From NCBI GenBank assembly GCA_037157565.1, contig JAZHRO010000019.1, positions 23,954,001 through 24,018,000 of the forward strand: DNA of 64,000 bases, in the 5' to 3' direction. Position 1 is the stretch's first letter; the number at the start of each line of letters is the position of its first letter. The notes under the pieces are model-generated. The model saw nothing but the letters and a program-made list of their open reading frames with translations, did not search any database and had not been told where the DNA came from. The translations under genes and the position numbers were made by a program. Shown here in pieces: positions 45,701 through 50,755 of the stretch. The DNA comes from Thalassia testudinum (taxonomy: Eukaryota; Streptophyta; Magnoliopsida; Alismatales; Hydrocharitaceae).

Positions 45701-46887
45701 ACAGTTGCTTCACCACCATCACCATCCACAGTGAATGATAGAACTCAAGAGGCCCCACTGTGACAAAGGGTAAGCTTCGGTGGAATTGCATGGCTTGCGG
45801 TGACCTTCATGACCGCTCGCATGATTGAGAGATTGCCTCCTCTAAGTTCAATCCTCTTGCAAGACTTCAATCTCATGAAAGGGGAGACCATTGCCTCCAC
45901 TTTCGGCATCCTTAACATCAAAGGGATTTCTATAGTCCATACAAGGATCCTAGCCTTCTGTGGCGGTTGCTCCACCGTTGCCCCGTCATGGATTGATGGT
46001 AGATGCCATTGAATGACAGTGCTACCGATTCTCGATAATTGGAAGCACTAATCTTCCTTGATATCTGCCTGCAAACCAAAGAGGAGGATCCTCATCGCCA
46101 CAAAGGACGTAAGCTTGAAGGGCACCCTCAACAACCTCCTCAATTCAAAACTCTACTCTTCCAACCCCACCTTATCCTCCATGACATCACCTCCTAGAGT
46201 CGTTCTGAGAACTACCTTGATCTCAGCTGTTTGCCCCAACCATGGTGTGTTCACCTCCAGCAATGGTGCACCCAATGACGAAGTAGGGAGCGAAGACTGA
46301 TTCCATTCTCTTGGTGGCCCACCACACACGTTGCGCTGTAATGGTTGACGCCCCCACATTGCAGATGTCTCACAAAGTCCTTGCAATCCTTTGCGACATA
46401 GCCCCTGGCACGACACTTGTAGCACACGACCTCCTTCATTCGGCACCACCGCCTCCTCACCATGACCGTCCACCCACCACCATCCACTCCCCTCACCTCT
46501 CACCTCTCCCCTAAGAACTTGCACGTTTCAGGCAAGAAATTGAGGTAACCTACAAATCAGACCATATTATCCTTTCTCCTTACAAAGTAGATTTTGCAGC
46601 TTTCCTTTGTCTATATTATTGTGCAAATCACACCATTTTATCATGGATTGCCTTTGTCCATATTACTGTGGATTGCATTATGTGTATATCATGCTAATTT
46701 TTTTGAGTTTAGTGCATTTTTTAATTTGTTGAGTACTTATGCTTACAAGTTTTTAATGCTTTGTTTTATTGCCTTGCAGATGCTAGCAGCCCTTAAAAAT
46801 TCTCCAAGCTCAATGGGCATGGCAAGCTTGAAACGGTGTATTGATCCAAGTATGATGGACTTGTATCCTCATGACTGTGTATATAAG
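12312..46887 (+). CDS. LYK3: LysM receptor-like kinase (AtLYK3/At1g51940 type), exons 2-9
   Basis: Membrane receptor kinase of the LysM-RLK family. Eight exons (12312-12602, 18487-18632, 18716-18805, 18888-18993, 19717-19868, 19948-20045, 20132-20279, 46780-46887) join in one frame and give 379 codons. They read as juxtamembrane, one membrane helix, then the kinase domain: glycine loop [15 protein letters not shown] lysine, HRD in [12 protein letters not shown], and APE. All catalytic residues are present, so an active RD-type kinase is expected. Recognition rests on remembered likeness to At1g51940 (for example [37 protein letters not shown]). In Arabidopsis this protein modulates basal immunity and ABA responses; the ligand is unsettled. 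The LysM ectodomain (before position 1) and the last about 55 codons are outside or not found. Introns 1, 2, 8 and 9 are swollen by retrotransposons. Intact frames and splice sites argue against a pseudogene. Confusion with Medicago LYK3 (a Nod-factor receptor) should be avoided. Confidence 0.85.
12603..13127 (+). other. Intron 2, left part, no element recognised
   Basis: AT-rich intron sequence between the exon 2 donor and the copia-2 target duplication. No coding or repeat signal. Confidence 0.6.
13133..13299 (-). repeat. Copia-2 3' LTR
   Basis: 167 bp; on the - strand starts TGTTATGGAGTC and ends TTAACT. A (TA)n/(GA)n microsatellite lies near 13181-13203 and helps explain the length difference from the 150-bp partner. 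Confidence 0.85.
13442..14083 (-). pseudogene. Copia-2 RNase H and RT thumb
   Basis: Read right to left: [18 protein letters not shown] and [14 protein letters not shown] (about 14083-13900), then [34 protein letters not shown] (13855-13673), then [15 protein letters not shown] and [18 protein letters not shown] (13630-13442). Three pieces separated by a stop or frameshift. Confidence 0.85.
14156..14786 (-). pseudogene. Copia-2 reverse transcriptase core
   Basis: The first piece (14786-14526) has [23 protein letters not shown] and [10 protein letters not shown]. The second (14488-14156) has [26 protein letters not shown] and the catalytic box as [10 protein letters not shown]: the second Asp of YVDD is Tyr. 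With the frame break between the pieces the enzyme is dead. Confidence 0.85.
14787..15519 (-). pseudogene. Copia-2 integrase C-terminal region and linker
   Basis: Read leftwards from the [28 protein letters not shown], then [17 protein letters not shown] and, in another frame, [17 protein letters not shown] (15142-15363). This is the segment after the integrase core in copia polyproteins. Several stops. Confidence 0.75.
15529..15910. mobile_element. hAT-like MITE, copy 1 (382 bp)
   Basis: Inserted in copia-2 pol. Flanks TGCCAAGGC (15520-15528) and TGCCAAGGT (15911-15919) form an 8-9-bp duplication with at most one mismatch. Ends are imperfect inverted repeats: AAGGTTCAAAATGCC against AACGTTTTAAATGTC. 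Repeated GGCATGTCGAGGGCAC-like words occur inside. The same words and ends are found in the element at 53864-54620. No coding capacity. Confidence 0.7.
15920..16611 (-). pseudogene. Copia-2 integrase core
   Basis: From right: CHARIC-like Cys finger end (about 16450), [46 protein letters not shown] (16402-16073), a stop, then [24 protein letters not shown] ending at the MITE. The D-D-E core is partly readable, with stops. Confidence 0.8.
16526..17134 (-). pseudogene. Copia-2 protease and GAG-pre-integrase
   Basis: An open 202-codon frame. It contains [14 protein letters not shown] (protease active site DSGAS; the D lies near 16906), [20 protein letters not shown] and [12 protein letters not shown], then [13 protein letters not shown]. 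It begins within what would be the end of gag; no CCHC knuckle is visible upstream. Confidence 0.8.
17135..17876 (-). other. Copia-2 leader; gag domain apparently lost
   Basis: About 740 bases between the primer site and protease. The part near 17370-17830 is GC-rich, with stops, and looks like untranslated leader. A copia gag of about 300 codons cannot fit in what is left, so an internal deletion removed it. The primer site at 17865-17876 reads TGGTATCAGAGC on the - strand, a perfect initiator tRNA-Met match. Confidence 0.6.
17877..18026 (-). repeat. Copia-2 5' LTR
   Basis: 150 bp, partner of 13133-13299; - strand start TGCTACGGAGTC, end CTAACT directly at the primer site. Confidence 0.85.
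18032..18486 (+). other. Intron 2, right part
   Basis: AT-rich sequence to the acceptor TGTTTATGTACAG of exon 3. An A-run near 18198-18207 is flanked by AACTTTTT/AAGTTAC, a small inverted structure. No gene. Confidence 0.5.
18487..18632 (+). CDS. LYK3: Kinase gene exon 3: ATP-binding glycine loop
   Basis: Acceptor ...TACAG at 18486, donor CAG|GTCTTC at 18633. Encodes [38 protein letters not shown] and [10 protein letters not shown]. The glycine loop is G-H-G-S-Y-G. Enters with two bases of a split codon, leaves in phase 0. Confidence 0.9.
18716..18805 (+). CDS. LYK3: Kinase gene exon 4: catalytic lysine and helix C
   Basis: Acceptor AACTTTTAG, donor CTG|GTATGC. Encodes [20 protein letters not shown] then [10 protein letters not shown]: the VAIK lysine and the helix-C glutamate are both present. 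30 codons, phase 0 at both ends. Confidence 0.9.
18888..18993 (+). CDS. LYK3: Kinase gene exon 5
   Basis: Acceptor TTATCAAG, donor AAGG|GTATGTT. Encodes [20 protein letters not shown], then [15 protein letters not shown]: hinge and helix D. Leaves with one base of a split Gly codon. Confidence 0.9.
18994..19716 (+). other. Intron 5
   Basis: 723 bases, AT-rich, with T-runs near 19242 and 19589. No transposon feature recognised, so this is probably closest to ancestral intron sequence. Confidence 0.6.
19717..19868 (+). CDS. LYK3: Kinase gene exon 6: catalytic loop
   Basis: Acceptor GGATTGTCAG, donor AAG|GTTTGTG. Encodes [20 protein letters not shown], then [20 protein letters not shown] and [10 protein letters not shown]. 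The HRD motif with Lys and Asn two and five residues on marks an active RD kinase. Confidence 0.92.
19948..20045 (+). CDS. LYK3: Kinase gene exon 7: DFG and activation segment
   Basis: Acceptor TTTGATATAG, donor CCAGA|GTAAGC. Encodes [18 protein letters not shown] then [18 protein letters not shown], the conserved Thr pair and the APE start. Leaves with two bases of the Glu codon. Confidence 0.92.
20132..20279 (+). CDS. LYK3: Kinase gene exon 8: after APE
   Basis: Acceptor TTTCTTCTAG, donor GTT|GTAAGAATT. Encodes [35 protein letters not shown], then [14 protein letters not shown]: the D-V-Y-A-F-G helix F motif. The donor is followed after 64 bases by the gag-only element at 20344. Confidence 0.9.
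20344..20821 (-). repeat. X1 3' LTR (478 bp)
   Basis: Partner of 33237-33715. Shared landmarks: GCTCCCTTGGAATGTAGG, GGTTGTCCACGTGAGATCAGG-like, TGGTGGTCCTATGGGTCCAC. The CACGTG (G-box) is conserved in the LTRs. Confidence 0.9.
21122..21515 (-). pseudogene. X1 gag, C-terminal half with CCHC knuckle
   Basis: Read right to left: [50 protein letters not shown], a basic [14 protein letters not shown] stretch, and the zinc knuckle [14 protein letters not shown] (C-x2-C-x4-H-x4-C, about 21122-21163). It ends in a stop right after the knuckle; protease and pol are absent. The N-terminal half continues across the nested solo LTR at 32492-32790. Confidence 0.85.
21939..21964. repeat. 11-bp-stem hairpin in solo LTR C
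   Basis: GTCGTCTGATT, loop TTTC, AATCAGACGAC: a perfect inverted repeat related to the GACGTCTGAT words in the other LTR families. Confidence 0.75.
23020..23850. repeat. 131-bp GC-rich minisatellite, six units
   Basis: The word GTGGAAGCTGCAGAGGTCGG starts at 23151, 23281, 23412, 23543, 23674 and 23805: spacing 130 then 131 four times. The inner units are nearly identical. The array is strongly GC-rich in an AT-rich window and free of stops in several frames, which creates frames of 200-370 codons on both strands. Because 131 is not a multiple of three, each unit is read in a new frame, so these are not genes. Confidence 0.95.
23990..24017. repeat. Perfect 28-bp palindrome in the LARD 3' LTR
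   Basis: Arms AGACGTCTGGGAAA and its exact complement meet without a loop. The flanks extend it with one mismatch (AACTTC outside left, TAAGTT outside right). In the partner LTR (30252-30279) one arm base has changed (GACGTT). Confidence 0.85.
24281..24289 (-). promoter_or_regulatory. Putative TATA box of the LARD 3' LTR
   Basis: TATAAAAGG on the - strand, about 405 bases into the LTR; the identical box is at 30543-30551 in the other LTR. Confidence 0.5.
24695..25805 (-). other. LARD 3' internal region with polypurine tracts and short direct repeats
   Basis: On the - strand GGCATGGGGGTATT lies directly before the 3' LTR (24695 onward), the likely polypurine tract. A near copy, GCATGGGGGGGTGT, lies at about 25824-25838 at the end of the long frame. 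Three degenerate 50-60-bp direct repeats with the core CACTTCGAGATAG and GCCGCCCATGG-like ends occur at about 25110, 25168 and 25228. A T-run of about 20 lies at 24968-24987. No gene. Confidence 0.55.
25806..27790 (-). CDS. Long acidic frame of the LARD, unknown family, one internal stop
   Basis: Not recognised. On the - strand one frame runs from about 27790 to 25806 (about 660 codons) with a single TAA at about 26571. The first part (27599-26571) is strongly acidic: [20 protein letters not shown], then [20 protein letters not shown], with a repeated WS-x-x-K-G-x-x-V-x-x-E-x-L/D pattern. The second part (26462-25806) is more hydrophobic: [30 protein letters not shown]. Upstream of 27599 the frame continues, with [17 protein letters not shown], but has no obvious ATG. 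No zinc knuckle, protease or RT motif. By position it could be a diverged gag-like protein or a captured host fragment; neither can be shown here. The single stop may be a recent mutation, since the LTRs are young. Confidence 0.5.
27791..29054 (-). other. LARD 5' leader
   Basis: Between the primer site and the long frame. Short frames (for example 28301-27969 reverse, 110 codons) have no recognisable feature. A/T runs near 28590-28670. Confidence 0.4.
29055..29071 (-). promoter_or_regulatory. LARD primer binding site, tRNA-Asp type
   Basis: The - strand reads TGGCGCCGTTGCCGGGG, complementary to the 3' end of plant tRNA-Asp(GUC) (ends CCCCGGCAACGGCGCCA, from memory). It starts one base inside the 5' LTR, at the correct distance. 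This site is typical of many plant Ty3-type elements. Confidence 0.9.
29073..30956 (-). repeat. LARD 5' LTR (shorter copy)
   Basis: Same ends as 22537-24694. The minisatellite has four units (anchor word at 29675, 29805, 29936, 30067) instead of six. TATA-like TATAAAAGG on the - strand at 30543-30551. The palindrome at 30252-30279 carries one mismatch. Confidence 0.9.
32414..32790 (-). pseudogene. X1 gag, N-terminal half
   Basis: On the - strand: [20 protein letters not shown] then [49 protein letters not shown]: the UBN2-type copia gag core. Homology stops at 32491, the edge of solo LTR C; codons beyond that are LTR sequence. Confidence 0.85.
32981..32998 (-). promoter_or_regulatory. X1 primer binding site
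   Basis: The - strand reads TGATATCAGAACCAACGG just inside the 5' LTR side, a mutated TGGTATCAGA-type (initiator tRNA-Met) site. Confidence 0.65.
32999..33236 (-). repeat. Extra partial LTR of X1
   Basis: Starts TGTCAAGATTGGCACATGTG and follows the first half of the X1 LTR (TGCTTGATGGTGATTGG, GAGGAGTTTTGGAAGGTTGG) to AATATTATTTTAA, where the complete LTR begins. It is clearly diverged from the complete copy. Confidence 0.85.
33237..33715 (-). repeat. X1 5' LTR, complete (479 bp)
   Basis: TGTCTAGATTGGCGCACATG to TATTCCCAACA, partner of 20344-20821; followed by the target duplication GGCTG. Confidence 0.9.
33721..34284 (+). other. Intron 8, unassigned gap
   Basis: AT-rich; an A15 run near 33827. 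No coding or transposon signal recognised. Probably original intron. Confidence 0.5.
34889..35860 (+). pseudogene. X2 gag remnant
   Basis: ATG at 34889 gives [17 protein letters not shown], then a stop. Later frames: [38 protein letters not shown] (about 35300), [18 protein letters not shown] and [15 protein letters not shown] (35369-35600). The zinc-knuckle end is frameshifted. After it comes a spacer ([20 protein letters not shown]) similar to X1. At least three frame changes and two stops. Confidence 0.75.
36185..38387 (-). mobile_element. Small non-autonomous LTR element with a captured CCCH zinc-finger fragment
   Basis: LTRs 36186-36440 (255 bp) and 38134-38386 (253 bp), about 90% alike by eye, TGAAATATTTAAATAAC... 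to ...TTCTCTCAACA. The - strand primer site TAGTATCAGAGTA is next to the right LTR, and the polypurine tract GAAGGGGAG next to the left one, so it reads on the - strand. Flanks carry GATTAG on both sides (36179-36184, 38388-38393), each separated from the LTR by one T. It interrupts the 3' LTR of X2. The internal 1.7 kb lacks gag and pol. Confidence 0.85.
36938..37651 (+). pseudogene. CCCH zinc-finger-like fragment, antisense to the carrier element
   Basis: A 237-codon frame. The first 50 codons translate a C/T-rich tract (36948-37120) and mean little. At 37406-37465 it encodes [20 protein letters not shown], a canonical C-x8-C-x5-C-x3-H finger, preceded by GATRV and followed by AW. That resembles the CCCH finger of plant ZFWD-type (CCCH plus WD40) proteins from memory. 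Only one finger and no WD40 repeat can be seen. It lies between the LTRs of an element that should have no such gene, which suggests transduplication of a host exon. Expression cannot be judged. Confidence 0.55.
38597..39777 (+). other. Intron 8 gap with a possible decayed copia end
   Basis: At about 38958-38985 the string GCTCCAACTTGGGAGTGTTGAGG looks like the end of copia RNase H, a polypurine tract and an LTR start; about 39050-39130 has LTR-like TATAAAGG. The rest is AT-rich. Low certainty. Confidence 0.3.
39412..39466. repeat. 29-bp micro-insertion with 13-bp target duplication
   Basis: AAAAAGGTAACAT at 39412-39424 and again at 39454-39466. The insert (39425-39453) reads ACTGCTATTACTTTTTCTTT then CTCAAAAGC, ending in a CTTTCTCAAAA tail-like phrase. 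Confidence 0.6.
39960..40486 (-). pseudogene. LINE-2 zf-RVT region
   Basis: The - strand reads [20 protein letters not shown] (40187-39960), a decayed C-x2-C...H-x4-C reverse-transcriptase zinc-binding domain (normally C-x2-C...E-x3-H-L-x3-C). Interrupted by stops. Confidence 0.5.
40539..41695 (+). mobile_element. 5'-truncated RTE-type LINE with (TTG)n tail
   Basis: A perfect 12-bp duplication GATGTTCTTGTA flanks it (40527-40538, 41696-41707). The 3' end is a GTTGTTGTTGTT tract (about 41679-41695), usual for plant RTE elements. The coding part covers the RT palm to the C terminus. It is inserted in the copia LTR at 40487, 52 bases from its start. Confidence 0.9.
40572..41658 (+). pseudogene. 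RTE reverse transcriptase, C-terminal part
   Basis: [34 protein letters not shown], then the catalytic box [14 protein letters not shown] (FADD intact), [23 protein letters not shown] stop at 41109 follows VFKYL. The frame goes on through LCGSECWV and then 41317-41658: [40 protein letters not shown], the typical C-terminal region. 5' truncated and with at least two stops, so inactive. Confidence 0.85.
42501..42998 (-). pseudogene. LINE-2 reverse transcriptase fragments
   Basis: The - strand 42998-42645 has [35 protein letters not shown] and [20 protein letters not shown] (fingers and first palm motif). Directly after, [20 protein letters not shown] (about 42660-42590) is the region that follows RT. 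The FADD box and thumb between them are missing: an internal deletion. Confidence 0.75.
43038..43725 (-). repeat. 344-bp tandem duplication inside LINE-2
   Basis: Unit 1 43038-43381 and unit 2 43382-43725 both start CTAGAACTCATAGAAGTATA / equivalent and end CAGCCATCTTTGT; they differ at roughly a dozen positions by eye. The copy boundary lies at CTAGAACTC against CTAGATTTC. It duplicates the segment between the linker and RT. Confidence 0.85.
43648..44970 (-). pseudogene. LINE-2 endonuclease and linker
   Basis: From right: the endonuclease start near 44690 is recognisable only by fragments; then [12 protein letters not shown] text near 44090; then the linker [20 protein letters not shown] (43740-43650), a signature of plant L1 elements just before RT. 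Heavily mutated. Confidence 0.55.
45337..45397. repeat. 25-bp LINE-tail micro-insertion with 18-bp target duplication
   Basis: AAATAAAGTAATGTGTGA (45337-45354) is repeated as AAATAAAGTAACGTGTGA (45380-45397), 17 of 18. The insert (45355-45379) is TAACCACCCTTTATCCTTTC followed by five A, which is the 3' end phrase of the local L1 family (compare 58373-58400 and the - strand of 39790-39830). Confidence 0.85.
45400..46520 (-). pseudogene. LINE-2 ORF1 remnant with zinc knuckles
   Basis: The - strand near 46447-46330 has [14 protein letters not shown], a first knuckle (His replaced by Tyr), and [13 protein letters not shown], a second. The region to the left is low in recognisable domains. These are the paired knuckles of plant L1 ORF1 proteins. 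Several frames; not functional. Confidence 0.6.
46521..46779 (+). other. Intron 8, right end
   Basis: T-rich sequence leading to the acceptor TTTTATTGCCTTGCAG of exon 9. No other feature. Confidence 0.6.
46780..46887 (+). CDS. LYK3: Kinase gene exon 9
   Basis: Acceptor TGCCTTGCAG, donor AAG|GTGAGTG. Encodes [20 protein letters not shown] then [16 protein letters not shown]: 36 codons, phase 0 at both ends. It follows exon 8 in the protein although 26.5 kb away. The final exon (from memory, starting near the C-x3-D segment with an Arg-Pro-x-Met motif) was not found to position 64000. Confidence 0.88.
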
Positions 46888-47529
46888 GTGAGTGTTGCTC
46901 GCGTTTATATAGAAATCATACTGAAAATTGAACAAAAGTGCTGATAATATGTGTGGTCGGTATTTATGTGTGGTTGCTTATATAACTATCGCTGACAAGG
47001 TTGCCAGTTACCAGTTACCAGTTACATGAATATTGGCATATCAATTGTTTCTACCCGTTTATCCATATAATGCAGTGGTTTCCTTGCAAACATGTGGATG
47101 TGAATTCTTGTATTAAATTTCACTAGAAAAATAAATTTTGTGTATTTGTTTGGGAGGGCCCCATAAAGGTTAAATCCCTTTTTCCTCCCCACCACTTCAC
47201 GTAGCCAGGTCTTTGTTGTTCAGATCGTGCAAGAGAAAAAGCTGGTGACAAAGAAGAAAAATTAGAAAAATGGGGAAGAGATTAGGAACGAAGAGGGGGA
47301 GAGGCTCCCTTCTATTTGGTTCATCTCCTTCCTAAATTGGTTGGATAGCTTCCATGAATCCAGAAAGTTTGAAGGTAAGGGGAAATATTCATCTATGATA
47401 GCCTATTGAGGATCCATATGAAAAAGACCTACCCTTTGAGATCCTTATAAGAGAGAAAATTACACGTCCTATTTGTGAGAAACTCATACTTGATCCCTGC
47501 AAGAGGAGGTGATTCTCAAGGTTTCTGTA
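46888..47529 (+). other. Intron 9, left end
   Basis: AT-rich intron sequence. A short tandem repeat AGTTACC x3 occurs at about 47006-47027. No gene. Confidence 0.55.
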
Positions 47530-47724
47530 TAGTAGAAGTCTAATTTTCATTGACTTTTCACACTGGAGATGCTAGACAATGAGGTAGAATTGAATTATTA
47601 AGAGGGGGACTCTAGGGCGGACTTTATTTATAAACTATAGTCCTAATAGGAATTTGAATACATTGCGGGAATGCATGATAAAGAAAATAAGGAGAAATAA
47701 GTCAGTTATTCCAAATTTCCAATA

Positions 47725-48314
47725 CTCCCTCTCAAGTTGGAGATGTATATATCAACTATGTTTAGTTGTTCCATAGTAGTGTCTTGGTAAAGATGACGAC
47801 AATCTAAAGCTTCAATGAAACATGCATAATAATTTTCCCATCAGCCACAACATTGCGAATGAAATGATAGTCGATCTCAATATGTTTCATCTTTTCATGA
47901 AAATCTAGGTCAGAGGTTACATAAGTAGCTGATCAATTATTACAAAATATTGGATTAGGCAATTTAGCACCTATTCATGTATCAACCAAAATGGATACTA
48001 TCCACACAATCTTGGAAGTGGTACATGCCATGGCCTTATATTGAACTTCAACAGTAGATCATGAGATAACATGCTTCCCTTTACTTCTTTGAGTCACAAG
48101 ATTCCCTCCTAGAAAGGTAGCATAAGTGGTGGTGGATAGTATGTCCTCGAGTGAGTTTGCATGATCTATGTTTAAATAAGCACATAAATCTACATGTCCA
48201 TGAGGACACTTCAATATCTGAGGATAAGACAAACATTATGTCGGTCACTATAGCAAGGCTTGTCAATGAACTGGCTTGCACAACCAATAGTATAATAAAT
48301 ATTTGGTTTTGTGA
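47725..48314 (-). pseudogene. Copia-3 RNase H remnant
   Basis: The - strand has, right to left, MSTDIMFVLSSDIEVSS-like text and, near 47900-47870, HEKMKHIEIDYHF, the R/H-x-K-H-I-E-x-D-x-H-F signature late in copia RNase H. Stops in every frame. Confidence 0.6.
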
Positions 48315-50467
48315 TGCATTGAGAGCACTAGCGAGGCTCTCTTGAAGTTCACGCGTGGAGCAAGGGGAAGGGGAGAGAGAGGAAATGGTGTGTGAGAGAG
48401 GAGTCTAAGAATAGGAGATTTTATTATGTGACTCAAAGAAAACAAGTAGAGATTTGCTCTCTATTTAAAGAGAGTCAATCCCAACAATAATCCCACTAAT
48501 TAAGGGATTAAGATTCTAACAATCTCAATCCTTATTTATTGTTTTCCTAAAAATAGCAAACTTCCTAACCAAGCAATAATTCAAGGTACTTTCTAAAAAC
48601 AAAATGTCACATTTGGCTCAAAATTAGTTGGCTCCACACCAACTTGACGTGCCCCATGATGGGGTTTGACTCCCACACCGAAATGCCATGTAACATGCCC
48701 TCGCAAGTCGAAGCTGGTAAGGATGAAGACTTGGTCAACTTGTTAAGGCTACAGTCCCTACCATTTTTCATCGTCCTTCATGATAGTATATGCTGCCGAA
48801 TCACCTTTAGATGAGGCTTCGTTGATTACAGTTAGTCCTTTTGTAACTTTAGAAGTAGTTGTCTTTGGCAACTTGAAAAGTCATTGCAGTAGCTGATGTG
48901 GTCTTCTCCTTCAATAGAGCTTGACGCTTCTCTAAGTTTGTGGACAAGAGAGAAACCTCATAAGAATTAGGCATGGATGAGGACCCATCTGGAGGCCTCC
49001 TGTGCTTCTGTCAACATCGCTTGTGAGGATGATTCGTCTGACTGTAGTGTTGGCAAGGTGGGTAAACTGGACTCTTGCCTTACCGCAACCTTTTCCAAAT
49101 CTTGTGCTACCCTTAGTGGTGGTTAGGGTTGTTGTCTAAGGCACAACGAGAGTTTAACCTCCAGCTTCTGGGACCTTGATTTTCTCAAGATGACTGTATG
49201 TCATCTCGAGATCTAGATCTTCTTCCACGGCTAGGATTTGATCTCGAGCCACAGATATTGGAGATTAAGACCCTTGAGAAATTTGTGCGCTTGCCATCGT
49301 GCCTTGGAAGACATCTGCTTGTCGCAATAGGTGGGCTCGCAGATGTTAAGCTCCTTGAATATACTCGCCATCTTTACGAAATATTGGTCAAGGGAGAGAT
49401 CCCCTTGACTCATGTTCCAAATGCACTAATACAGATCTGCAAGTTTGGCGCAACTAGTCTTCTTGGAGAATCGTTTCTTCAAAGCATTCTGAATGTCATA
49501 TGTTGTGTTTTTGTAAAGCATGTTGGCTGCAATGATTGGGTCGATGGAGTTTATGAGCTAATTCATGACCATATAATTTTCCTTCTCCCATTGCTTTGCC
49601 TTGGCTCCTCGTGTCTTAGGGGCCTTCTTAAGAAGGACGTGGAGCTTGTCTTGTCCTCCCATGAAAATCTTGAGGGCTCGTAGTTACAAGATGTAGCTGG
49701 ATGAACCCATCAATTTGATCGTTGTCCCTTGCACAAGAAGCTTAGCTTTCATGGTGACTGGAGTTTCTCCTTCGGCCATCATAGTCCTTCAAAAAATGAG
49801 TTGCTTCTTCTTTTACACTTGCATAGAGCCCGCATAAGGTGTTAGGTTCTCTTGAGATACATGAGAAACCACATCGTTGAAGATTCTCTTTACATGCATG
49901 GAAGAGATCCTCCTTCTAGACATGTTGGCATGGTGAGAACCCCTAGAGAAGACTCCATGTGTTCCACACACAAGGAAGAGACCTCGTGCGTGGAGCAAGG
50001 CTCTTTGAAGTCGACGCAGGGCCTCCTTGCTCCTATCCATATATGGAGGTTAGCAAGTCCATGAAACCTGCTTTGATACCATGTAATGAATTGAGAGCAC
50101 TAGTGAGGCTCTCTAGAAGTTCACGTGTGGAGCAAGGGGAAGGAGAGAGAGAGAGATAGGAGATGGCGTGGGAGAGAGTTGTCTAAGAATATGAGATTTT
50201 ATTATGTAACTCAGAGAACAAATAGAGATTTACTCTCTATTTAAAGAGAGTCAATCCTAGCAATAATTCCACTAATTAACGGATTAAGATTCTAACAATC
50301 CTAATACTTATTTATTGGTTTGCAAAAAATGGCAAACTTCTTAGCCGAGCAATAATTCAAAATACTTCCTAAAAACAAAATGCCACATTTGGCTTAAAAT
50401 TAGTTCTATGCCAACTTGATGTGCCCCGTGATGGGGCTCGACCCCCACACTGAAATGCCACGTGACC
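48315..50467 (-). mobile_element. Gag-only copia derivative X3
   Basis: LTRs 48315-48695 and 50087-50467 (381 bp each): TGMATTGAGAGCACTAGYGAGGCTCTC... to ...AATGCCAYGTRAC. Shared CTCTATTTAAAGAGAGTCAATCC provides a TATTTAAA box. The - strand primer site TGGTATCAAAGC is next to the right LTR. Internal 1.4 kb has only a gag remnant. No clean target duplication: TGTGA on the left against TCCAA on the right, or CGTGA if the LTR end is drawn earlier. Confidence 0.85.
49231..49700 (-). pseudogene. X3 gag remnant
   Basis: The - strand has LINSIDPIIAANML-like text (about 49560-49510), then MSQGDLSLDQYFVKMASIFK, ELNICEPTYCDKQMSSKARW and FLKGLNLQY (49413-49231). The zinc-knuckle end near 49030-49060 is frameshifted. 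The overlapping + strand frame at 49198-49683 is its shadow. Confidence 0.7.
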
Positions 50468-50755
50468 TCCAAGTCTTCACGCTAATAGGTCTAATGACTA
50501 TCAAATAAAGAAGTTTTCCTATAATGCTTTTATATCATTTGAGATATTCAAAGAGGGGATTATATTCGTTTCCGAGCCTCTCTCTAGGCTCCATGGCAAT
50601 AGCAATAGGTTTTAAACCTAATGATTTAACTTCCTCAAGCTATCTCAAGAACACATTTCCTTTAGTATAACACCACGTTCTTAGAACTCCAAGCAACCCC
50701 AATCCTGAGGAAATATCTGAGTTTCTCAAGGTCCTTAGTTACACAATCTTCTATG
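50468..50755 (-). pseudogene. Copia-3 RT, end
   Basis: The - strand reads LRNLRYFLRIGVAWSS (from 50745), then about 50620-50480 fragments of IAIAME... and RKTSLFDSH: the RT end and the connection to RNase H. Stops present. Confidence 0.6.

Larger units (their letters stand above)
39778..46520 (-). mobile_element. L1-type LINE (LINE-2), antisense, rearranged
   Basis: The T-run at 39778-39789 is its poly-A tail on the - strand, preceded by the 3' end phrase (AACCACCCTTTCACCTTTC on the - strand). Going right: zf-RVT region (39960-40480), RT fragments (42500-43000), a duplicated segment (43038-43725), the endonuclease-RT linker, endonuclease (about 44000-44970) and ORF1 with zinc knuckles (about 45400-46520). 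The palm of RT is deleted. A copia fragment with an RTE inside interrupts it at 40487 to about 42500. Right limit approximate. Confidence 0.75.
20280..46779 (+). other. Intron 8, 26.5 kb, a stack of nested retrotransposons
   Basis: Delimited by the exon 8 donor GTAAGAATT and the exon 9 acceptor TGCCTTGCAG. Only about 64 bases at the left, the gaps 33721-34284 and about 38597-39777, and about 250 bases at the right are not assigned to elements. The same intron is short in Arabidopsis (from memory). Confidence 0.85.

Noticed and set aside
49198..49683. 161-codon + strand frame with hydrophobic segments
   Set aside because: It is the antisense shadow of the X3 gag remnant, whose - strand reading has clear gag motifs.
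48315..50467. Target duplication for X3 (TGTGA / CGTGA)
   Set aside because: It requires drawing the right LTR end seven bases earlier than the pairing of the two LTRs suggests; not reliable.
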